In this document: in pieces, positions 1 to 7,227 of the stretch
How the letters are laid out: the number at the start of each line of letters is the position of its first letter
Numbering within the stretch: the stretch's first letter is position 1
Position numbers and translations under genes: made by a program
The notes under the pieces: model-generated
Seen by the model: only the letters and a program-made list of their open reading frames with translations
Told to the model about the DNA's origin: nothing
Database searches by the model: none
Source: Lachnospiraceae bacterium
GTDB lineage: Bacteria; Bacillota; Clostridia; Lachnospirales; Lachnospiraceae
DNA: 64,000 nt
Direction of reading: 5' to 3'
Assembly: GCA_030524705.1 (NCBI GenBank)
Contig: JAUNGD010000012.1
Span: forward strand, 1-64,000

Positions 1-30
1 ATCATAACAGGGTTGCGGCTATCTCGCAAT

Positions 31-76
31 ATCCCTTTTTATCCCCTTTTATCCCTTTTTGTCCCTTTTTATCCCC
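31..76. repeat. Tandem 10-bp repeat array
   Basis: Four consecutive decamers of the form ATCCCTTTTT (variants ATCCCCTTTT and GTCCCTTTTT), plus a final ATCCCC. The period equals one DNA helical turn, so all copies face the same side of the helix. The array lies just past the terminator of the last early phage gene, where a phage late promoter would be expected. A binding array for a phage regulator is an inference; no spacers or CRISPR features are present. Confidence 0.75.
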
Positions 77-111
77 ATAGCTTTCCACAACGCTCGGTGG
101 AGAGTGTGCAT

Positions 112-152
112 AAAAAGGCCCGCCTGTGGCCGTGTGGGGCTTTCTGGCGGGC
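112..152 (-). terminator. Rho-independent terminator of the phage early operon
   Basis: On the minus strand, GCCCGCC (152-146) pairs with GGCGGGC (124-118) and is followed by five T residues (116-112). It starts within a few bases of the stop codon of the ArpU-like gene, so it should end the long minus-strand early transcript. Confidence 0.8.
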
Positions 153-155
153 TTT

Positions 156-653
156 TTAGGCTTCGGCGGGTGTTTCTGCCTTATATATTCGTGCGATAGA
201 TTGTAGGGCCGATCCGTGCAGCTTAAAGGTGCGTTTCAGGTATTTGCTGCTATTTTCTTCGTAATCGTCCTCCATAGAGTAGAGGGCGGCGCAGATCGGC
301 CACCACTTTGCCCTGTCAATATACCGCATTTCTATGACGGTTTGCTCGTCCGGGTTCTGCATGGCGTCGATCAGGGCCTCCAGTTCCCGGCGCAGTTGGC
401 GTTCCTCTTGCTCCATGTCCCGGATCTTTTCTTCCAGAGCCATTTTGCGGAGAATTTGCCGCTCGGTTTTGCTCGTACCGTCACCGCTTCCACTCGGAAG
501 GCCGGAGAAGTTAGGCGAGGACACGGAGCCCATGGTAGCGGTCAGGTTTGCCAGCCTCTCGATCTGATTATCAATTTTCCGCTGGAGCGCCGCGTAACTA
601 TCCAGCTTTTTCCTTATTGCGTCCGTTTCCTTTGGCTGTTTTTTCTTCTCCAT
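156..653 (-). CDS. ArpU/RinA-like phage late transcription regulator
   Basis: A 165-residue protein. The first ~100 residues are charged and predicted to be coiled coil, with a Ser/Gly-rich linker near 43-60. The C-terminal ~70 residues have the pattern of the DUF1492/ArpU family, a sigma-70 region 4-like helix-turn-helix: an acidic DEQTVIEMRYID stretch, then an aromatic WWPICAALY segment, then a recognition-helix-like end. Members of this family usually switch on phage late (packaging and morphogenesis) genes. Its position as last gene of the early operon, directly before a terminator, fits that role. Family assignment rests on pattern recognition only. Confidence 0.65.
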   Translation of the reverse strand: MEKKKQPKETDAIRKKLDSYAALQRKIDNQIERLANLTATMGSVSSPNFSGLPSGSGDGTSKTERQILRKMALEEKIRDMEQEERQLRRELEALIDAMQNPDEQTVIEMRYIDRAKWWPICAALYSMEDDYEENSSKYLKRTFKLHGSALQSIARIYKAETPAEA

Positions 654-674
654 GGCTCATGCCTCCTTGCTTTT

Positions 675-2018
675 TTATTCCGTGAAAAAATGCTCGTAGT
701 GGTCACGGCCCACGGGTTTGCCCTTCCTGATTAGCTGGATCCCGGTCGCCTTTCCGGTGGTTTTTATGTACCGGCGCACGATCACGTCCACAAAGGCGGG
801 CTCCATTTCCATGATAAACGACGCTTGCCCGGCACTTTCGGCAGCGATCAGCGTTGTACCGGATCCTCCGAACGTGTCGAGCACTCCCTCGGCCCATTCT
901 GTATTGTCGAGCAGCTTTTCCAGTATTTCCACCGGCTTCTGCGTCGGGTGCAGCTCATTCCCGGAGCGGGCGGCTTCGATCACGTTTCCGTAGCCCTTGT
1001 GATTGTCCCACTTCGGCTTGGTGCGGTGTGCGAACATGACAAGCTCGTGCTGGGCTCTCCAGCCGTTTCCCATGCCGGGGCTTTTCTTATTCCAGACGAT
1101 CATATTTCGCACACCGAGGCCGGAGCCTTCCACGAGGTCGAACAGATACACCCACATGCGCCAGTCGGTGAAGATGTAGGCCACTTTGACGTCCACGGCT
1201 CCGAGTACAGCTTTCATTAGCACCTGATAGCCGCGCGTTGAGAGGTTGTCGCTGCTGATTGTTGGTGTTGTAAAGCCGCCTTTGCCGTCGGCCTGCTTGG
1301 TTCCTATGCTTCCGACGCTGCGGCCGGACTCTTGGAAGCCGCCGGAGCAGTAGGGCGGATCTGTGAGCAGGATCTCCGGGTGAGCGCCGTCAAGCAGCAG
1401 CTCCCGGTCTTTTTCGCTGGTAGCGTCTCCGCAGACGACGCGGTGGCGGCCGAGGATCCATAGGTCGCCCTTTTGTGTGACGATTTCCTCCTGCGCTGGT
1501 GGCTCCGGCACTTCGTCCGGTTCGTTCAGTTCCGTGCCGTTGTGGAGTGCCTCTGCCAGCCCGGTGATCAGACTCTCCATTTCTTCGTCGGTGTAGCCGG
1601 TGAGCTCGGTCGGTATTTCTCCGGTGTCAATATCCGCGAAAATGTCAGCCAGCAGCTTATTGTCAATCTCTGCCAGCTCCGCGATCCGGTTATCTGCCAC
1701 CAGATCGGCGTATTCCTCGGCTTCTGTGGTGTAGTTCTGATAGTCCACCGGTACCTCTTTGACACCTTCCAGAAGGGCAGCAGAGAGGCGTCCGTGGCCT
1801 TTTACTATGAAGCCGGAGCGCTTCGAGACGGTGATCGGTGCCCTCCATCCGGTTTGCCTGATAATGCGTCCGAGTAGCTGGATCTGATTGTCTGGGTGCG
1901 TGTTCGGGTTTTTCGGGTTTGACACCAACGTGGTGACGTCCACGATCGCGTCATGGGCGCAGTAGACGGGCACACCGTCAGCCCACGCTTTCGGCTCTGC
2001 CTCTGGTTTGTAGTCCAT
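675..2018 (-). CDS. ParB-domain DNA methyltransferase
   Basis: A 447-residue two-domain protein. Residues ~25-130 resemble a ParB/Srx-type domain (the GHGRLSAALL segment is the family's hallmark helix). Residues ~195-440 form an SAM-dependent DNA methyltransferase of the beta order: catalytic DPPY motif near 220-223 first, SAM-binding FGGSGTT near 380-386 later. DPPY favours adenine-N6 methylation; the recognition site cannot be read. Such ParB-MTase fusions are common in phages of Firmicutes and are thought to guard phage DNA against restriction. It is the first of three methyltransferases in this phage block and is complete. Confidence 0.88.
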   Translation of the reverse strand: MDYKPEAEPKAWADGVPVYCAHDAIVDVTTLVSNPKNPNTHPDNQIQLLGRIIRQTGWRAPITVSKRSGFIVKGHGRLSAALLEGVKEVPVDYQNYTTEAEEYADLVADNRIAELAEIDNKLLADIFADIDTGEIPTELTGYTDEEMESLITGLAEALHNGTELNEPDEVPEPPAQEEIVTQKGDLWILGRHRVVCGDATSEKDRELLLDGAHPEILLTDPPYCSGGFQESGRSVGSIGTKQADGKGGFTTPTISSDNLSTRGYQVLMKAVLGAVDVKVAYIFTDWRMWVYLFDLVEGSGLGVRNMIVWNKKSPGMGNGWRAQHELVMFAHRTKPKWDNHKGYGNVIEAARSGNELHPTQKPVEILEKLLDNTEWAEGVLDTFGGSGTTLIAAESAGQASFIMEMEPAFVDVIVRRYIKTTGKATGIQLIRKGKPVGRDHYEHFFTE

Positions 2019-2429
2019 TTATTTGCCCTCCTTTATGATCCGGCTGCGCAGTTGGCTGTCGGTTTCTCCCGGTTCCCGGCTCAGCCCGTGTTCCTTGGCG
2101 AGAAAATCCAGAGCCCTGCCTCCTGCTAGTTTCGGCGTCCATGCGCCTGCTGCCTTTGCCTGCTTGATGATCCGGCGGTCTACTTTATGCTGACGGTACC
2201 GGCGTTTTATCCTGAATATTATCAGGTGAACGGCAGCCAGAACCATGACAAGCACCAGCAGCAGGCAGGTGAGCCAGAAGCAGCCCGTCAGGACGAGGAA
2301 CCAGTGCAGATGTACCACGCCGGTGATTTTCAGGGCGATCAGGAGCAGCCAGAGAAGATCGCCGAGCATGACAAGCAGGATCCACGCTGACATAAAATTT
2401 TTATTTCCGTTATTTTCTGCGTTGTTCAC
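2019..2429 (-). CDS. Small phage membrane protein
   Basis: 136 residues, starting at GTG (AAGGAGGG seven bases upstream) and overlapping the upstream gene by 20 bases. The N-terminal half is strongly hydrophobic, with two to three transmembrane segments between about residues 13 and 72. Then comes a basic stretch (IKRRYRQHKVDRR) and a soluble tail of ~50 residues. By the positive-inside rule the tail is cytoplasmic. No family recognised. It sits among DNA-modification genes, but its role is unknown. Confidence 0.7.
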   Translation of the reverse strand: MNNAENNGNKNFMSAWILLVMLGDLLWLLLIALKITGVVHLHWFLVLTGCFWLTCLLLVLVMVLAAVHLIIFRIKRRYRQHKVDRRIIKQAKAAGAWTPKLAGGRALDFLAKEHGLSREPGETDSQLRSRIIKEGK

Positions 2430-3063
2430 GTTTTACCCTCCTTCTCTGTGCCCGGTTCCCACCGGGCTTCGGTGTCTGCCGGTATGGTGAAATGATCCCT
2501 GCTTCCAGTGAGCACCTTGTACAGAGAAGCTGGACGCCCTGCTCCTTCTGGAGCTTGTCGGCCTCTGCCGGTTTCCAGCATTTCCGGCCACAATGCGGGC
2601 AGTTTGTCGCCTGCCATTCCGGGTGCTTTGCCTGAATGTCTCCGTTTAAGTTTTCGTCGAGCGGGAGGCAGAGGATCCCGCCTCTTTCCGTGCTTTTCCT
2701 CGGTCTGAGGTCGATCCCGTGGGCGAGCAGCTTCGCTCTGGTGTCGTCCGTCTGTTCTTCCTGCTTTACCTCCAGCACTTCCACCTGATCGAGATCGAGG
2801 CAGAACGATCCCTGCGGTTCCCATTCTTTTGCCTTCCATGCTTTTGTGAAGCTCTCCAGCGTGTCATACGCGCAGAGGCCCGCGTCGGTTTCCGTCTGGT
2901 ATGCGGTCAGCATGACGGCCTCGTCGTCTGCGTCGTCCCAGCCATAGAGGTGCCAGTTTTCGCGGTTGTCGTAGTCCCACTGTGAGAAATAGAGCACATG
3001 ACCGTCAATGGGCCAGCCCGTGCCTTTTACTTTGCCGGTGATGATCTTCGGCTTATATGCCAT
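2410..3063 (-). CDS. Phage protein with C-terminal zinc-binding cysteines
   Basis: 217 residues, ATG preceded by TAGGAGGACACGAAA. The N-terminal part (1-110) is acidic and aromatic, rich in Trp/Asp/Tyr, without a recognised fold. Near 148-185 there is a CPHCGRKC segment and a later CTRC, consistent with a zinc ribbon, and the tail is very basic (RAQRRRVKREQRRK), suggesting nucleic-acid contact. It precedes the small membrane protein gene with a 20-base overlap, implying coupled translation. The zinc site is inferred from cysteine spacing; function unknown. Confidence 0.7.
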   Translation of the reverse strand: MAYKPKIITGKVKGTGWPIDGHVLYFSQWDYDNRENWHLYGWDDADDEAVMLTAYQTETDAGLCAYDTLESFTKAWKAKEWEPQGSFCLDLDQVEVLEVKQEEQTDDTRAKLLAHGIDLRPRKSTERGGILCLPLDENLNGDIQAKHPEWQATNCPHCGRKCWKPAEADKLQKEQGVQLLCTRCSLEAGIISPYRQTPKPGGNRAQRRRVKREQRRK

Positions 3064-3121
3064 TTTCGTGTCCTCCTATACTACCATTGGGAGAGCCGGA
3101 GCCCTCCCTTCGTTTTTATGC

Positions 3122-3865
3122 TTATGCAATAATGGTGAGCTGCTCACGGTTTGGAATGTCTGCCAGTGCTTCCATGAGATAGTGTTTCACATTGTCCACG
3201 GCCTGAGACTTCCAGAGGCCGCCGTCCGCTGCCACGAGCTTGAAGGTGGGAGCGCCGCCCCTGCCTTCGCCTATTCTGAAAACGAACTCGCTCGTGGGCT
3301 GCTCCACCTCCAAAAATGTGCGGTAGGGGATCAGTCTCACCGGGTTAGGCACAAGAGCGTTGTCTTTGGTGGTGATCCCGGTCTTTATGACGGCCTGCTG
3401 CGTGATCCCGTCGTCGGAGTATGTGGCCTGCTGCGTGTTCACGATATTGCTCGCCAGAATGGTGACGGCTTCGCGGTCGTCGCTGGGTGCAAAGCACGAT
3501 TGCATGGAGACGAGAAAAGCCTCCTGATCGTATTCTCTGCCGTATTCAAACGAGGGCAGCAGGGCGTTGACTTCGAACAGAGTCTCGCGATCCCGCTCCG
3601 GTAGCAGTCCAGAGTAAAGCAGCACCTTTGTGGCGCTCACCACCTGAATGATCATGCGATCCCGCAGTTCCTCCCGGCTTTCTTTTATGTAGTCCACCAG
3701 AGAGGTGAGGGTGGTCGCTTTGATCGGATCCGCTTTGTCGGCTGCGTCGTAGCGTCTGAGGTCTTTCGTGCAGTAGGTTCTCCCGTTGATTTCGATTGTT
3801 TCCGGTTTCTCAGCCTTTACGGCCAGCCCCGCGATATAAGCGATCGCTTCTTTAATTCCTTCCAT
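3122..3865 (-). CDS. Conserved-type phage early protein, unknown function
   Basis: 247 residues, ATG with AAAGGAGGACAAGGAC upstream. Soluble, no signal peptide, no cysteine cluster. The N-terminal third contains an 'INGRTYCTKDLRRYD' segment and the C-terminal part is hydrophilic and evenly charged. The layout resembles proteins found next to the replication-terminator-like gene in other clostridial phages, but no catalytic motif is visible and I do not assign a function. It lies between 3880-4497 and the zinc-binding gene in the same operon. Confidence 0.72.
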   Translation of the reverse strand: MEGIKEAIAYIAGLAVKAEKPETIEINGRTYCTKDLRRYDAADKADPIKATTLTSLVDYIKESREELRDRMIIQVVSATKVLLYSGLLPERDRETLFEVNALLPSFEYGREYDQEAFLVSMQSCFAPSDDREAVTILASNIVNTQQATYSDDGITQQAVIKTGITTKDNALVPNPVRLIPYRTFLEVEQPTSEFVFRIGEGRGGAPTFKLVAADGGLWKSQAVDNVKHYLMEALADIPNREQLTIIA

Positions 3866-3879
3866 GTCCTTGTCCTCCT

Positions 3880-4497
3880 TTATGCTTGTGCGGCTCTGTG
3901 GCCGATTGATACCACGCGCCCCGTGGCTGTTTTATGGTCGTCCGTGGTCTGTCCGGCGGTTTCTAATACTTCGCCGGTGTCTGGATCGTAGTCCCGGCCC
4001 GCTACGAGGTCGCCTGCTGCCTCCGGGCTTTCATTTCCCCCTGCCTGCTGCCGGTTCCGGTTTCTGAGATCCAGAGGCTTGCCGGTGGGCGTGGGTGCCG
4101 CCTGCTCCTGCGGTTCCTCTGCGGGTTCGGTGGCCTGCTCCTGCTGCATTTGTTCCTCTGCATACTGGGCGAGGTTCATCTGGCCACGGATCTGGCCGTC
4201 GTACTCGGCGATCTCGATCTGGCCGGTTCTCAAATTGAGGCCCATCACCATTTGCGTGTCGATCGCTTCGGTGGCTGCGAGCTTGGTCGTGACGGAGATC
4301 TGGGTGTTGATCACCTGCCTGCTCTTGTTTGGTGCAAATTTCAGAATGATGTTGATCTGTCTCTTGGTGGTGGCTTCCGTGTTCGGGTTTTGGATATTCT
4401 CAGCCACCTGCATGAGTGCCTCGTTGAGCTTCTCGGCGAAGGCACCGCCCGCCAGTTCTTCGAGGTTGATCTGGCTTTTTACTCGTTGTCTGCTCAT
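3880..4497 (-). CDS. Phage protein of the 'replication terminator protein' annotation family
   Basis: 205 residues. The N-terminal 110 residues (starting near INLEELAGGAFAEKLNEAL, then NPNTEATTKRQINI and a beta-rich part) match my memory of small phage proteins that databases label 'replication terminator protein'. That name is inherited annotation and not evidence of function. The C-terminal half is a Gln/Glu/Pro-rich low-complexity linker ending in a short ordered patch (AGRDYDPDTGEVLE). It is followed by a tiny membrane protein gene upstream in the operon. Confidence 0.6.
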   Translation of the reverse strand: MSRQRVKSQINLEELAGGAFAEKLNEALMQVAENIQNPNTEATTKRQINIILKFAPNKSRQVINTQISVTTKLAATEAIDTQMVMGLNLRTGQIEIAEYDGQIRGQMNLAQYAEEQMQQEQATEPAEEPQEQAAPTPTGKPLDLRNRNRQQAGGNESPEAAGDLVAGRDYDPDTGEVLETAGQTTDDHKTATGRVVSIGHRAAQA

Positions 4498-4501
4498 GGT
4501 T

Positions 4502-4663
4502 CTACCTCCCTGTGAATAAAATGTTTATTGCGATAATGAGTACCACGACGGCCACGAAGGCGATCGTGATGTTCTGGCTCTTGTCTTTGTCCATTTCTGC
4601 GATTATCCCCAGCAGCAGGACAGCAGCCACGAGGCCCAGCAGGATATTGAGCGCTATCTGCAT
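4502..4663 (-). CDS. 53-residue two-helix membrane protein
   Basis: ATG at 4663 has AGGAAGGAGGGG just upstream, and the frame closes at TAG (4504-4502). The translation begins MQIALNILLGLVAAVLLLG and has a second hydrophobic stretch (ITIAFVAVVVLIIAINILF), separated by a short charged loop EMDKDKSQ, giving a helical hairpin with both ends outside or both inside. It overlaps the end of the upstream gene by ten bases. The size and position suggest a phage accessory membrane peptide; no family known to me. Confidence 0.7.
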   Translation of the reverse strand: MQIALNILLGLVAAVLLLGIIAEMDKDKSQNITIAFVAVVVLIIAINILFTGR

Positions 4664-4938
4664 GTTTTCCCCTCCTTCCTGAGTTTTTTCAGTTTCCGAC
4701 GGCTCGGCCCGGTGTATTTTGTGTGATCCCAGTATTCCGGGTTATAGCGGCAGCCGGGGCAGAGATTGTCCTTCTTGCCCTGACAGCCTATGCACTCGTT
4801 GATTTCGTCGTATGTGTTGAAGCTCGGCCCGAAGATACACCGGAACTCGAACACAATAATGGCCACCGCTGCGAGTGTGATTATGGCAGCAGATCCGAGA
4901 ATGACTGCGGCTGAGATTATCAGAAGCGCCCTGATCAT
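4654..4938 (-). CDS. Small membrane protein with cysteine-rich tail
   Basis: 94 residues from ATG 4938, which overlaps the preceding stop as ATGA; AGGAAGG lies ten bases upstream, so this start is preferred over one eight codons earlier. Residues 1-32 form one long transmembrane segment. Residues 33-85 hold five cysteines (CIFGP, CIGC, LCPGC), then a basic tail. The cysteines could bind metal or form disulfides. Membrane anchor plus zinc-ribbon-like tail is seen in several phage accessory proteins, but the function is unknown. Confidence 0.7.
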   Translation of the reverse strand: MIRALLIISAAVILGSAAIITLAAVAIIVFEFRCIFGPSFNTYDEINECIGCQGKKDNLCPGCRYNPEYWDHTKYTGPSRRKLKKLRKEGKTCR

Positions 4939-5228
4939 GATTGTGGTTCCTTCCTGCGCCATACGGCTTCGGTGGCCGTGGAGCGGGTGGACTTCTTACG
5001 GCCGCAGGTTTCCACAATTCCCATGTCTTTGAGTTCAGAGAGCCTCGGTGCCACATAGTTGCGGTTATAATATGGGATCCGGTGTGCCGCCACCAGTTCG
5101 TCGGTGATCTCGCTTACTGTCATTTTCCTGTCGCCCAGCGTTTCGAGGATCAGGCGGCTGCGTTCCTTTACTTTTGGAAGTACGGCGTCATAGCTTGCTT
5201 TTCTGGTTTGTCGGGTGATTGCGTCCAT
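4935..5228 (-). CDS. Winged-helix DNA-binding protein
   Basis: 97 residues. The central part (VKERSRLILETLGDRKMTVSEITDEL, then YYNRNYVAPRLSELKDMGIVE) has the alternation of helix, recognition helix and wing seen in winged helix-turn-helix regulators that read out as 'MarR/ArsR-like' in phages. The C-terminus is basic. It starts one base after the stop of a cysteine-rich small protein gene (TAAATG) and ends in an ATGA overlap with the next gene. The target is unknown; a role in early-to-late control or an anti-host function are equally possible. Confidence 0.65.
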   Translation of the reverse strand: MDAITRQTRKASYDAVLPKVKERSRLILETLGDRKMTVSEITDELVAAHRIPYYNRNYVAPRLSELKDMGIVETCGRKKSTRSTATEAVWRRKEPQS

Positions 5229-5405
5229 TTATGTCTCCTTTCTGGTGAGTCTCAGGCATTTGCCGCCGTTGTAGGCCATGCAGCGCTCCCCGGCGCAAGT
5301 GTCGAGCCTTTCCGTGATTACCATGTCGAGCTTTCCACTTTTTCCGGGTGGGAAGCTGCGCCTCAGTTGCTTTTTGAAGGGGCAGAGCTTTGTCTGGTTT
5401 TTCAT
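5229..5405 (-). CDS. 58-residue cysteine-containing phage protein
   Basis: Reading from ATG 5405 to TAA at 5229. The sequence has the pattern LCPFKKQ near residues 7-13 and a later CAGERCMAYNGGKC (37-50), four to five cysteines that may bind zinc. Small proteins of this shape (CPF near the start, ERCMAY near the end) are frequent between phage methylase and HTH genes of Lachnospiraceae. The stop codon abuts the next start. Function unknown. Confidence 0.65.
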   Translation of the reverse strand: MKNQTKLCPFKKQLRRSFPPGKSGKLDMVITERLDTCAGERCMAYNGGKCLRLTRKET

Positions 5406-5406
5406 G

Positions 5407-6081
5407 CTATCCCTCGCTTTCTGCCTTCCAGACGATTGCGGAGCGTCCCGTCACGCTGCACAATCTCTTTCCGGCGTTTTTAACTTTTCCCGCTGCCTGC
5501 GCTTTCGTGAGGATCGGGCCCACGTCGCTGCGGCTCACCTGCTGCCCTCTGTCGGAGAGAGTGGCGGCGATTTCATTCGCGGTCATGCCTTTGCCCCTTA
5601 TGAGCTCCAGCACCATGTCCCGGAGACTCTGTGCCATGTCAGGACTGCGCCACACAATGACAGCAGAGGGAAACGGAGCCGCGTCTTTCGCGTTGCCGTC
5701 CTCGTCGGTAAATTTGAGCCTCCCGCGCAGGAAGCGCACCTCGTCGGCTTTTCCGTTGAATATATAATCGTGAAAATATGAGGTGTCGGTTCTGGCCGGT
5801 ATGAGCATAACCACGAGCGTGCCCGGTTTCTGGCTTTCCTCGTAGCCTTTGCGCACCCAGTCGTTGATCTGGCGGCCGTATGGAGGGTTGCAGAATACGC
5901 GGTACCCCCCCCAGTCAGCTTTCAGGCCGTCGTCTGCTGGTGTGAAATATTTCGCACACTTGGCGCTTTTTTCGGTAGCTGCCGGATCGAGGTTGAAGTG
6001 GAACTCCTGATCCAACTCGGTGAAAAACTCCGGCGGTGTACACCAGCTCATGCTCTTGCTGCTTAATAATGCGTTATTCAT
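5407..6081 (-). CDS. Phage Dam-type DNA adenine-N6 methyltransferase
   Basis: 224 residues. The N-terminus (WCTPPEFFTELDQEF, LDPAA at ~31-35) and NPPY at 65-68 match the phage DNA N-6-adenine-methyltransferase family (Dam, PF05869). The C-terminal ~60 residues (MVLELIRGKGMTANEIAATL) resemble a short winged helix that could read DNA. It would methylate adenine in phage DNA, protecting it or changing gene control. It overlaps recU by eight bases. This is the second of three methyltransferases; the three are from different families, so they probably recognise different sites. Confidence 0.88.
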   Translation of the reverse strand: MNNALLSSKSMSWCTPPEFFTELDQEFHFNLDPAATEKSAKCAKYFTPADDGLKADWGGYRVFCNPPYGRQINDWVRKGYEESQKPGTLVVMLIPARTDTSYFHDYIFNGKADEVRFLRGRLKFTDEDGNAKDAAPFPSAVIVWRSPDMAQSLRDMVLELIRGKGMTANEIAATLSDRGQQVSRSDVGPILTKAQAAGKVKNAGKRLCSVTGRSAIVWKAESEG

Positions 6082-6688
6082 GTGATTGCTCCTTTTCTTC
6101 GTTGTAGTCCAGTTCTATGCCTTCCAGCAGTTTGAGCACTCCGCTGAGGTATTGCACCCGGTACGGTTCAAGCTCTGGCTGCTTCATGTATTTATGGCCG
6201 TACATGTCCTTCATATCCCGCCAGACTTCCCACGGCACCCGGTAAAAATCTTGTAGGGCGAAGCTCACCATGATAAAGGCAGCAGCTCCGAGGCGGTGGT
6301 GTTCTGTGAGGCTGTCGATCTGCTCCTGCGTGAGCCTTCCGAACTCGATCCGATCGCTGTCGGTGTGCTTTGCCTCAAATACGACGGCACGGCCGCCGGT
6401 GAGCGTGCCTTTAAAATCGGGCTGCCCCGCTTTGGTGTAGCAGGCAAGGAACTGGCCCTGCCGGTTTGGTGGACGGAGCGGGCGCATGGGTTCCGGCGTT
6501 TTTTCTATAAATGCCACGCCCTTGTCCTTGTACCAGTTGAGGCTTGCCGTGATCAGGTTCTCGAAGTGCTCGCCTGCCCGTTTGCTCTGGAGCCCTCTCT
6601 GGCTTCGCTGGACGTTTGAGAGGGCAGCGGCAGCAGTCGGATCCGCGTAGCCTTCGCCGTTCCTCCCCGGCACATTGTCCCAGCTCAT
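6074..6688 (-). CDS. recU: RecU-like Holliday junction resolvase
   Basis: 204 residues. The N-terminal half has the RAGEHFENLI helix (about 37-46), then the nuclease core GQPDFKG (~88-94) followed by VVFEAKHT (~102-109), the D...ExK pattern of the RecU/Hjc endonuclease fold; a helix of the LTQEQIDSLTEH type follows. RecU cleaves four-way junctions during phage recombination and replication. Here it lies with SSB and ERF in the same operon, making a complete recombination set. Length agrees with RecU (~200). Start overlaps the DUF4406-like gene by ATGA. Confidence 0.85.
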   Translation of the reverse strand: MSWDNVPGRNGEGYADPTAAAALSNVQRSQRGLQSKRAGEHFENLITASLNWYKDKGVAFIEKTPEPMRPLRPPNRQGQFLACYTKAGQPDFKGTLTGGRAVVFEAKHTDSDRIEFGRLTQEQIDSLTEHHRLGAAAFIMVSFALQDFYRVPWEVWRDMKDMYGHKYMKQPELEPYRVQYLSGVLKLLEGIELDYNEEKEQSHE

Positions 6689-7227
6689 ACCTCTGCCTCG
6701 TCGGGATCTTCCGGTTTGTCGTCCCAGCCGTTGATCACGAAGTTGTATCCGGGGTTCCTTCTGAGCCGTTTCGTGACGAGATCCAGCAGATCGAAGGACA
6801 GGTGCATGGTGGCGAGGCCGGTCGTGTTCTCGTCGTCTCCGTCCTCGGTAAACCGCACCAGAAGTTCGCCGATCGGTGGCTTTTCCTCCTGCTGCCTGCT
6901 CCGGTATACTTCGGCGGCGTCCCGGACGGGGATCCCGTGTATGTTGGCGTATTCAATTTCGCGCTTCATGCCTTCGCTGGGATTTTCTATGCCATACACC
7001 CAGATTTCGTCGCAGATGTCCAGCAGGGCGATCCCTGCGTCCATGCCGATCTTGCGTTCCTCCGGGATTGTCTCGTCAAAAAACTGGGTAAAATACACAT
7101 GCGGCGCGATCGGTATCACGTCCGGCCAGAGCTCGACGGCTTCCCGGCAGTAGCCCTGTGCTTTGATGATGTTCTTTTCCATGTCTCCCCGGCAGGGGGA
7201 GCAGATATAAATAAGTCTGTTTCTCAT
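6685..7227 (-). CDS. DUF4406-like, deoxyribosyltransferase-fold protein
   Basis: 180 residues from ATG 7227, chosen because GAAAGGAGCAACACC lies upstream and the ATG overlaps the methylase stop (ATGA); a longer reading frame exists but lacks such a site. The sequence MRNRLIYICSPCRGDME, then IAPHVYFTQFFDE and DEIWVYG, fits the nucleoside 2-deoxyribosyltransferase-like fold of DUF4406. The C-terminal 50 residues (FTEDGDDENTTGLATMHLSFDLLDL) look like a separate domain. The family may handle nucleotides; no substrate can be named. Confidence 0.7.
   Translation of the reverse strand: MRNRLIYICSPCRGDMEKNIIKAQGYCREAVELWPDVIPIAPHVYFTQFFDETIPEERKIGMDAGIALLDICDEIWVYGIENPSEGMKREIEYANIHGIPVRDAAEVYRSRQQEEKPPIGELLVRFTEDGDDENTTGLATMHLSFDLLDLVTKRLRRNPGYNFVINGWDDKPEDPDEAEV

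Noticed and set aside
31..76. CRISPR-like array
   Set aside because: The units are 10 bp, directly adjacent and without spacers; no cas genes.
3946..3960. Third copy of GGTCTGTCCGGCGGT shared with 10199 and 10641
   Set aside because: Fifteen bases only, and it encodes a similar TAGQT peptide; chance and codon bias are enough.
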